Positions 33,573 to 39,384 of a stretch of 39,384 nucleotides of DNA are shown piece after piece. The stretch spans positions 1 to 39,384 of the forward strand of contig PWWP01000263.1 of assembly GCA_003562075.1 (NCBI GenBank), read 5' to 3'. The notes below the pieces were generated by a model. It searched no databases. It saw only the letters and a program-made list of their open reading frames with translations, and had not been told where the DNA came from. Each line of letters starts with the position of its first letter. The first letter of the stretch is position 1. The position numbers and the translations under genes are program-made. This DNA comes from Gemmatimonadota bacterium. Its GTDB lineage: Bacteria > Gemmatimonadota > Gemmatimonadetes > Longimicrobiales > Gaopeijiaceae.

Positions 33573-33817
33573 GTCCCGGCAGCCATGGGGAACGGAGGAT
33601 AGACTCAGCCCCGCCGTTGGGTATCAAAGGCTGAGGATGGATTCCCTGGGAGTTCTCTGGTCCTGACGGGCCATGCCATTTAATCTGGGTGGGGCCAGTC
33701 CCAGCGGACGACCTGATCTGCACGGTCTTCCCGGGAATGGTTTCATTGGACGGGGCCAGCATGGGACCGTCGCTCGATCGGCACTACATCACCTTGAAGA
33801 TGAGGTTCGGAAAACCC

Positions 33818-35416
33818 ATGAGTGATCGCGTACTGACTCGGGCCGGAGCGGTTGTTCGCCGGCCCTTCTTTGCCCTGCTGGCACTGGCAATTTTTCCAGG
33901 ATTTTCAGGGGCGCTGGTGGCCCAGGTCCCTGGACCGGCAGATCTCCGAACGCCGGCTGAAGCGTCCGAGTTCACCGAATACACTTCGTATGAGGAGATG
34001 ATGGAGTACCTGGCTCAGGTGCGGGCCGCCTCCACCGATGTCCGGATGGGAACCTATGGGGCCACCTGGGAGGGGCGGGAGCTTCCCTACCTGATCTTCA
34101 GCCGCCCGGCGGTGACCCGGGGCTGGGAGGCTGCCGCTCTGGGCCAGCCGGTGGTAGAACTCCACGCCAATGTACATGGGGGAGAGCGAACCCTTCGAGA
34201 GTCCCTTCTGATCCTTGTCCGGAACCTGGCCACGCCGGGCACGCCAGAGAATGATCTTCTGGACCACATGGTCATCGTTGTGTCTCCCCAGATCAATCCA
34301 GACGGGTTCGAGGCCACACCGAGCCCGACCCGCGGGAACGCATGGGGGATCGATATGAACCGGGACTACATGAAGCTGGAGCAGCCGGCCATCCAGAATT
34401 GGGTGCAGAACGTGCTCCAGGAGTGGAACCCGCACGTCTTCGTGGACGGTCACAACGGAGGCCAGTTCCCCTACAATCTGAAATATCAGTGCCCAGGCCA
34501 CGCCGACCCGGACCAGCGAATCACCCGTTTCTGTGACGAGGAGATTTTTCCCCGGATCGATGATCGTCTGGAGGCAGAGGGATTCCACTCTTTCTTCTGG
34601 GCCCGAGGGGATGAGGACGGATGGTACGGTGGTCAGACCGACGGCCGCATCTCTCGAAACTACGCAGGCTTTGCCAACTCCATCGGGATCCTCTTCGAAT
34701 CCCCTGGCTGGCAGGAGATGGCGGATGGGGTCCGCTCTGGCTACCTGGCATTCCTGGCGACGCTGGAGTTCGTCCGAGACAATCCGGAGACGGTGATGAA
34801 CACGGTGAGGGAGGCTCGCCGAGATGCTGTCCTCCTGGGGAGCGAGCCCCGGGGCGAGGTGGCAGTCCAGATGGAGGTGGAGCCTGAGGATGAGCGAGTC
34901 GACTACCTCATCGGTGGGGAGGACGGAGAGATCCTCGAGATCACCGAGGCCTCCATCTACAAGCGGCCAGTGGCGACTCTGACCCGCCCCCGGCCCTACG
35001 CCTACCTCCTGCCCCGGGATGCGGAGGACGCCGTGAATCTTCTCCGGCGCCACAACATCACGGTTGAGATGTTGACCGAGTCCATTGAACTGGAGGTGGA
35101 TGCGTACGAGTTGGAGGGCGTCTCCTATGAGGAGATCTACAACCACAAGGCTGCCGCCCGGGTGGAGGTAGGGGATGTGGTGACCATCCAGGAGAGCTTC
35201 CCCAAGGGAACCTACGTGGTTCCTGCAGGTCAGATGCAGGGTCGAATCGTGAGTCACCTTCTGGAGCCCGAGACCGAGGACAACCTGATCTACTGGGGGA
35301 CCATGAACCGGTGGTTGCCACTGGCCCAATTGGAGGAGGAAGGGAGTGAGGCGGCTCTCATCCCCATCTACAAGCTAATGAGTCCTCTCCCGGTCCCGGC
35401 ACGCATCGTGGATTGA
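33818..35416 (+). CDS. secreted M14-family zinc carboxypeptidase-like protein
   Basis: A 532-residue M14 (carboxypeptidase A clan) metallopeptidase. Zinc ligands H120 and E123 (NVHGGE) and H212 (VDGHNGG) are present, as are the substrate-binding NRD of IDMNRDYMK and the catalytic Glu E294 in GILFESPGW. An N-terminal signal (RRPFFALLALAIFPGFSGALVAQ) directs secretion. The C-terminal 200 residues form an extra domain (EVAVQMEVEPEDERVDYLIGG onward) of unknown role. The start is set at ATG 33818, with GAGG about ten bases upstream, since it begins just before the signal peptide; an ATG at 33800 adds six residues. It probably cleaves C-terminal residues from peptides outside the cytoplasm for nutrition. 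Confidence 0.88.
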   Translation: MSDRVLTRAGAVVRRPFFALLALAIFPGFSGALVAQVPGPADLRTPAEASEFTEYTSYEEMMEYLAQVRAASTDVRMGTYGATWEGRELPYLIFSRPAVTRGWEAAALGQPVVELHANVHGGERTLRESLLILVRNLATPGTPENDLLDHMVIVVSPQINPDGFEATPSPTRGNAWGIDMNRDYMKLEQPAIQNWVQNVLQEWNPHVFVDGHNGGQFPYNLKYQCPGHADPDQRITRFCDEEIFPRIDDRLEAEGFHSFFWARGDEDGWYGGQTDGRISRNYAGFANSIGILFESPGWQEMADGVRSGYLAFLATLEFVRDNPETVMNTVREARRDAVLLGSEPRGEVAVQMEVEPEDERVDYLIGGEDGEILEITEASIYKRPVATLTRPRPYAYLLPRDAEDAVNLLRRHNITVEMLTESIELEVDAYELEGVSYEEIYNHKAAARVEVGDVVTIQESFPKGTYVVPAGQMQGRIVSHLLEPETEDNLIYWGTMNRWLPLAQLEEEGSEAALIPIYKLMSPLPVPARIVD

Positions 35417-35487
35417 GGTCGGTTCCAACGTCTGTCGGGTCGTCCATCCAATCGACTCGGCCACGAGGAGAATGGGCTGGAACGGGA

Positions 35488-35522
35488 ATGCCCCCCGGAC
35501 CTCAGGCAGGTCCGGGGGGCAT
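35488..35522. terminator. bidirectional terminator-like hairpin
   Basis: A perfect 15-bp inverted repeat (atgccccccggacct with aggtccggggggcat) and a 5-base loop sit between the 3' ends of the convergent M14 and FAS1 genes. Its position and strength fit a shared terminator, although T-runs are poor. Confidence 0.75.
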
Positions 35523-35548
35523 CTTCCTTGGGCGTCCTCCCCTGCCGG

Positions 35549-36067
35549 TCAGTTCATGGGAGGCATCAGAACCTCGTCGATGGCGTGGAAGACCCCGTTC
35601 ACCGCGCCCTGATCGGCGTTGATGACCTGAGCGCCTTCAACCTGCACACCGCCCCCGGCCGATTGGAGCTGGAGCGGAACTCCGAAGGCAGACTCAGCTG
35701 AGTCCATACCGCTGAGTTCCGTTGAGCTGATTTCGCCAGGGACCACATGATAGGCCAGCACAGCGTATAGCGCTTCCGGGTCCTGCATGAGCGAATCCAT
35801 CGTCTCCTGGGGGATGGCCTCGAAGGCCTGGTCCGTGGGAGCGAAGAGAGTGAAGGGACCGTCGGTGGCCAGGGGTTGGGCGAGGCCGGTGGCTTCCAGG
35901 GCCGAGATGAGGGTGTTGAATTCCCCTGCGGCCTGGAGTTCACTCACCAGGTTGTTCCCCTCAGCCGGGGGCTGAGCGTCCATGGGAGGCGGTTCCTGGG
36001 CCTGGCCCATGGCGGGAATGAGAAAGGCGAAAGTGAGTGCTGCGGCTGTGAGCGTCCGGGGACGCAT
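35549..36067 (-). CDS. secreted fasciclin (FAS1) domain protein
   Basis: A 172-residue protein with a signal peptide (LTAAALTFAFLIPAMGQAQ), a Pro-rich linker and one FAS1 domain. The two conserved FAS1 blocks are FTLFAPTDQAFEAIP and NGVFHAIDEVLMP, and LAYHVVPGEI is the conserved middle motif. FAS1 proteins act in cell-surface adhesion or ligand binding; the ligand is unknown. The ATG follows GAGGAGG eight bases upstream, which fixes the start. It is convergent with the M14 gene across a strong hairpin and divergent from the M28 gene. Confidence 0.92.
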   Translation of the reverse strand: MRPRTLTAAALTFAFLIPAMGQAQEPPPMDAQPPAEGNNLVSELQAAGEFNTLISALEATGLAQPLATDGPFTLFAPTDQAFEAIPQETMDSLMQDPEALYAVLAYHVVPGEISSTELSGMDSAESAFGVPLQLQSAGGGVQVEGAQVINADQGAVNGVFHAIDEVLMPPMN

Positions 36068-36355
36068 GGATCCTCCTCAGAATAGAGTGCGATTTCATTT
36101 CGACTCGCCGGATAACATCGGTTCATACAGGTGAGACGCCTCTGGGTTCGTCCTGAGGGTTAATGTAAGTGCTTTCATATACGTGACTTAAATGAGTGTG
36201 AGTCATCTCGCGTCGGGCGGAGCCGCCTTGCCATGCCCGGGGGGAAGGGGGATCTTCCGGTCTGGATCCGCGTCCGAGATCTTCGCGGCATCCAGGCGGC
36301 AGATACGAGCCGCTGCCGTACTGCACCTCGCTTCAACCTCTCCAGGTACAGAACC
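36068..36355. other. 288-bp divergent spacer between FAS1 and M28 genes
   Basis: The middle (about 36158-36200) is markedly AT-richer than its surroundings and is the likely promoter zone for both genes. No single promoter with good -35 and -10 boxes stands out. An upstream in-frame extension of the M28 gene is Arg/Gly-rich and precedes its signal peptide, so it is taken as leader sequence. Confidence 0.45.
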
Positions 36356-37900
36356 ATGAGACGCTCGCTTTTCCCCTATCTCCTGCCCCTGTTTCTCCTC
36401 CTCCATGCGTGTGGTCCGACGCCGGCTCCAGACGCTGTTGCGCCTTCAGAGGCAGTGGACCAGGCGATGCTGGCCGAGGTGGCGGCAGAGCGGATCACTG
36501 CCCAGGTCATGGCTCAACACATCGGATTCCTGGCCTCCGACGAGATGCGGGGGCGGGACACGCCAAGTCCCGAATTGGAGGAAGCTGCCGACTACCTGGT
36601 GTCCCACTTCGAGTCGGTAGGGGTGGCGCCGGCCGGCGACGACGGGAGCTACGTCCAGCGGTGGCCCTACGAGCGGCTGATCCTGGCTGAGGGAGAGAGT
36701 CACGCCTACATGGAGGCGGGAGGCGATCGGTGGGACTGGGCGTATGCCTACGACTACTTCGGCATTCCCGGTCCCCCTGGCCCCGTGGAGGGGGCCCCGG
36801 TCTACGCCGGGTCCGCTGCGGTGGCGGCGGCAGGGTTGCCGTCGGAGACGGCCGGTTCTCCCCTGGTGGTGGGCCTCCCGGATGGCCTGGGACCCGAGTT
36901 TGGCATGGCCATCCAAGCGGGAATGCAGGCTGGGGCTGCTGGGATGGTATTTCTCATGGACGAGGAAACGGATGCTTCGGCGACCTTCCAGTTGGCAGCG
37001 GCGCTGGAGGGCGGAGCAGCTGGCCAGATGCCCTTTCCCATCATCGGTCTGAGACACGAGGTGGGGACCGAACTCCTCGAGCGGATAGGGGCTGATCCTG
37101 GCGCAGGCGCAACCCAGGCTCAGGTCTTGGAGGACGTGGTCATCTCCTTCCGGTCCACCTTCGGTTCCCAGGTAGAGGACGTCCCCAACGTGGTCGCCCA
37201 GATCCGGGGATCGGACCCGGAGTTGGCCGATGAGTACGTTGTCCTGACGGCCCACTTCGACCATGTGGGTGTGGGGCCACCGGACGAACAGGGCGATTCC
37301 ATCTACAGTGGCGCCGATGACAACGCGTCCGGGACATCGGCGCTCATGCAGGTGGCCGAGGCCTTCGCCGCCCTCCCTGAAGCGCCGGCACGCTCGGTCC
37401 TCTTCCTGGCCGTCAGTGGGGAGGAGAAGGGTCTCCTGGGCTCGGCATACTTCGCCGGCAATCCGACAATTCCCCAGGAGAGCATGGTGGCGAACCTGAA
37501 CATGGACATGGTGTCCCGGAATGCCCCGGACACAATCTACGCCGTTGGCGAGGAGTACAGCTCACTGGGTGAGCTGGCCCGTCAGGTGGCAGCCGACCAT
37601 CCCGAACTGGGTCTGGTGGTGGCTCCAGATCCTGAACCGGAGGAGCAGGCCTTCCTTCGGAGCGATCACTACAGCTTCGTCGAGATCGGGATCCCCTCCC
37701 TCATGCTCACCACCTGGCTTCACGACGATTATCACCTCCCCTCGGACCGGCCCGAGCTGTCTGATGCCGACAAGGCAGCCCGGGTAGCGCAGTTCACCTT
37801 CCTCATGGCCCATCGCCTTGCCACGGAGCGCCCACTTCCTGACTGGAATGAGGAGGGGCGCCAGCTCCTTCAGGAGCTGGGAGTGACCCCCCGGCGCTGA
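36356..37900 (+). CDS. secreted M28-family zinc aminopeptidase (lipoprotein)
   Basis: A 514-residue M28 (aminopeptidase Y-like) enzyme. Two-zinc site ligands are all present: H300 (AHFDHVG), D321 (SGADDNASG), E356-E357 (SGEEKGLLGS; catalytic Glu and ligand), D384 (NMDMVSRN) and H438 (RSDHYSF). The lipobox LLLHAC in the signal peptide predicts a lipoprotein facing the periplasm or surface. A PA-like insert lies at roughly 130-280, between the N-terminal and catalytic parts. It would remove N-terminal residues from peptides, complementing the M14 enzyme encoded just upstream. The start is set at ATG 36356, right before the signal; a longer frame to 36233 is unlikely. Confidence 0.9.
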   Translation: MRRSLFPYLLPLFLLLHACGPTPAPDAVAPSEAVDQAMLAEVAAERITAQVMAQHIGFLASDEMRGRDTPSPELEEAADYLVSHFESVGVAPAGDDGSYVQRWPYERLILAEGESHAYMEAGGDRWDWAYAYDYFGIPGPPGPVEGAPVYAGSAAVAAAGLPSETAGSPLVVGLPDGLGPEFGMAIQAGMQAGAAGMVFLMDEETDASATFQLAAALEGGAAGQMPFPIIGLRHEVGTELLERIGADPGAGATQAQVLEDVVISFRSTFGSQVEDVPNVVAQIRGSDPELADEYVVLTAHFDHVGVGPPDEQGDSIYSGADDNASGTSALMQVAEAFAALPEAPARSVLFLAVSGEEKGLLGSAYFAGNPTIPQESMVANLNMDMVSRNAPDTIYAVGEEYSSLGELARQVAADHPELGLVVAPDPEPEEQAFLRSDHYSFVEIGIPSLMLTTWLHDDYHLPSDRPELSDADKAARVAQFTFLMAHRLATERPLPDWNEEGRQLLQELGVTPRR

Positions 37901-37974
37901 GGGCTTCTCGGAGAGGCACTTCGGGGGGAGAAGGGACTCTCGGCAGCTTGGGTATACGCACCTGAAATCAGAAA

Positions 37975-38012
37975 CCCCACCTGCCCGAGCTGAGCTCCTG
38001 GGGCAGGTGGGG
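37975..38012. terminator. hairpin terminator between convergent genes
   Basis: A 12-bp perfect stem (ccccacctgccc 37975-37986, gggcaggtgggg 38001-38012) with a 14-base loop lies between the 3' ends of the M28 and second sugar dehydrogenase genes. Confidence 0.65.
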
Positions 38013-38071
38013 CGCCTCCTCGGCCGAGCCGTGGCCGGGTCCTCAGACTGGCGGAGACCGCCTCAGCCTCC

Positions 38072-39226
38072 TCAGTTGGCTGGTGTCAGCCTGTAGACCC
38101 CACCGTCGTTCTCACCGGTGGCCAGGTAGACCGCGCCGTCCGGGCCGAGTCGCACATCGCGGATCCGGCCCAACTCACCATTGATCAGGTCCTCCAGATG
38201 GACCAGTTCCCCGTTCTCGATGACCAGACGCACCAGCCGCTCTGAGCCCAGGCCACCGGCCAGGAGGTTGCCCTCCCACGTTTCATGGAAGTCAGTGTTG
38301 GTGACCACCGCCAGCCCCGAAGGTGCCAGCGTTGGAAGGAACTCGTGGACCGGATCCACCATGCCGGGCATGGAGCGGGCGTCGCCGAACGGCTCCTGAG
38401 TCCGGTAGTCACGCCCCAGACTCACAGTGGGCCACCCGTAGTTGGCTCCAGCCTCGATGAGGTTCAGCTCATCTCCCCCCCTGGGTCCGTGCTCCGTGGC
38501 CCAGATTTGCCCGGTGGTGGGGTGGAGGACGATCCCCTGGATGTTCCGGTGACCGTAGCTGAAGATCTCTGGCGCATATCCCGGGGTGCCCACGAAGGGG
38601 TTGTCGTCAGGAACGCTCCCGTCGGGATTCAGGCGGACCAGCGTCCCGGAATGGTCCATGGTGTCCTGGGCCCGGGCGGGCTCGGCTCCGCGGTCACCGA
38701 TGGACATGAGGAGTGTTCCGTCATCGAGAAAGAGGATCCGACTTCCGTAGTGACGACCAGGAGAAGTAGGCGTGTTGGACTCGAAGATCTCCTGGAAGTC
38801 CACCAGGGCATCCCCCTCGATTCGGGTCCGTGCCAGAGCCGGAACAGTGGAGTCCTCGCTTCCTTTTGAGTAGGTGAGATAGATCCAGCCATTGGACTCG
38901 TAGTCCGGGTGGGGCACTACGTCCAGCATGCCGCCCTGATTCTGGACGTGCACCGCTGGGGCTCCCGAGAGTTCGGTGCGCACGCCGTCACGGATCAAGT
39001 TGATCCGGCCCGGACGTTCCGTCACCAGCATATCGCCTCCGGGAAGGAAGGCGATGGCCCAGGGCTGCTCCAGGCCATCCACCACCTGTTCCACCGTGAG
39101 GAGCTGGTACTGGGTCTGAAGCTCCTCTTCCACCATCTCCTGACCGGCCAGGCTTCCGGCGCCCAGGAATAGAAGAAGGCCCAGGAAGGCCAGCGATCTG
39201 CTCCACGTAATCTGTCCACTCGTCAT
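38072..39226 (-). CDS. PQQ-dependent sugar dehydrogenase (soluble aldose dehydrogenase family), paralog 2
   Basis: A 384-residue secreted beta-propeller enzyme of the same family as the 28492-29766 gene. Signature segments: LEQPWAIAFLPGGDMLVTERPG, QNQGGMLDVVPHPDY, SYGHRNIQGIVLHPTTG, WATEHGPRGGDELNLIEAG and LGRIRDVRLGPDGAVYLATG. It uses PQQ to oxidise an aldose or aldehyde outside the cytoplasm. A signal peptide (SLAFLGLLLFLGAGSLAGQ) is present. The start is set at ATG 39226, which has GAGAGG five bases upstream; the track's upstream GTG is only two codons earlier. It is the outermost complete gene at the right end. Confidence 0.92.
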   Translation of the reverse strand: MTSGQITWSRSLAFLGLLLFLGAGSLAGQEMVEEELQTQYQLLTVEQVVDGLEQPWAIAFLPGGDMLVTERPGRINLIRDGVRTELSGAPAVHVQNQGGMLDVVPHPDYESNGWIYLTYSKGSEDSTVPALARTRIEGDALVDFQEIFESNTPTSPGRHYGSRILFLDDGTLLMSIGDRGAEPARAQDTMDHSGTLVRLNPDGSVPDDNPFVGTPGYAPEIFSYGHRNIQGIVLHPTTGQIWATEHGPRGGDELNLIEAGANYGWPTVSLGRDYRTQEPFGDARSMPGMVDPVHEFLPTLAPSGLAVVTNTDFHETWEGNLLAGGLGSERLVRLVIENGELVHLEDLINGELGRIRDVRLGPDGAVYLATGENDGGVYRLTPAN

Positions 39227-39249
39227 CAGCACCTCTCATCGTGGGAATC

Positions 39250-39384
39250 ATGCAACAACCGGCCAGCCGCCGGATTCGACCCGGGACGGAATCTGAACCC
39301 ATCCCCAGGTCGGCAGGGCCCTACGTTGTCCAGAATCTCTACCGGTGCGGCGGGTGTGGGTTCCGGTTGGCACTCGCACACAAG
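39250..39384 (+). CDS. possible partial gene with a zinc-ribbon start, cut by window end
   Basis: An open plus-strand frame from ATG 39250 to the window edge (45 codons). It ends LYRCGGCGFRLALAHK, a C-x2-C knuckle typical of a small zinc ribbon. It is divergent from the sugar dehydrogenase gene, where a promoter would be expected. There is no clear ribosome site and only 45 residues are visible, so it is a tentative partial call. Confidence 0.3.
   Translation, partial: MQQPASRRIRPGTESEPIPRSAGPYVVQNLYRCGGCGFRLALAHK

Larger units (their letters stand above)
33344..33817. other. 474-bp divergent spacer with promoter and three stem-loops
   Basis: The spacer separates the lipoprotein gene (-) and the M14 peptidase gene (+). 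It holds an AT-rich patch with a good minus-strand promoter (33469-33496). Beyond it are three successive stem-loops: gccccca/tgggggc (33503-33522), gggaaggc/gccttccc (33551-33572) and ctcagcc/ggctgag (33604-33635). No convincing protein gene is seen. The stem-loops may be a long leader of the M14 gene or an unannotated small RNA. Confidence 0.55.

Noticed and set aside
33905-35329. 474-residue open frame on the minus strand opposite the M14 peptidase
   Set aside because: The plus strand has complete zinc-ligand motifs; the minus frame has no recognisable domain or start signal.
39270-39320. TTCGA-containing stretch near the right edge resembling a tRNA T-arm
   Set aside because: No acceptor stem, D-arm or anticodon arm could be fitted around it.

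Overview
The window is a GC-rich bacterial chromosome segment with about 30 tightly packed protein genes. There is no tRNA, rRNA, CRISPR array or recognisable transcription factor. Many products carry export or lipoprotein signals. One lipoprotein begins its mature part with Cys-Ser-Asp-Asp-Asp-Pro-Thr-Gly-Pro, a style common in Gemmatimonadota. The gene mix (secreted M14 and M28 peptidases, soluble PQQ sugar dehydrogenases, FAS1 protein, HME-type RND efflux) fits a free-living heterotroph of that kind. The taxonomic placement is inference, not proof.

Layout. 1-7 kb (+): ornithine cyclodeaminase/mu-crystallin family enzyme; a class V aminotransferase translationally coupled to a DUF368/PopT-type undecaprenyl-phosphate carrier; full-length pyruvate carboxylase. 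7-13 kb: small lipoproteins and membrane proteins of unknown function, glutamate dehydrogenase (-), a lipoprotein amidase (+), a LysE-type exporter (-). 13-19.5 kb: unknown membrane protein, CoA-disulfide-reductase-like flavoenzyme (-), MscS channel (+), YeeZ-like SDR (+), Na/Pi cotransporter with PhoU-like tail (+). 19.5-22 kb (-): orphan CpaE-like ATPase and a Tat-exported sarcosine-oxidase-like flavoprotein. 22.4-28.5 kb (+): three-gene heavy-metal RND efflux operon (TolC, adaptor, pump). 28.5-33.3 kb (-): sugar dehydrogenase, GGDEF/EAL protein, DUF1328 protein, small unknown, lipoprotein. 33.8-39.2 kb: M14 peptidase (+), FAS1 protein (-), M28 peptidase (+), second sugar dehydrogenase (-), and the start of a possible zinc-ribbon gene at the right edge.

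The most interesting structure is between the genes. Three copies of a long palindromic repeat lie at 6993-7119, 8174-8272 and 12932-12998. They are shortened step by step from the inside. Their arms differ by a compensatory base-pair change and by G-U-compatible changes, which points to selection on a folded RNA. One copy supplies the last codons and stop of pyc. At 31991-32026 there is a solitary sequence resembling the right end of IS200/IS605 elements (the 3' scaffold of a TnpB omega-RNA), with no tnpB nearby. A compact three-helix inverted-repeat structure sits at 10361-10423 between gdh and the amidase. A run of three stem-loops fills part of the 33.3-33.8 kb spacer. Among proteins, the GGDEF/EAL protein has an intact cyclase signature and I-site but an EAL domain that has lost several catalytic residues, so it probably makes rather than degrades c-di-GMP.
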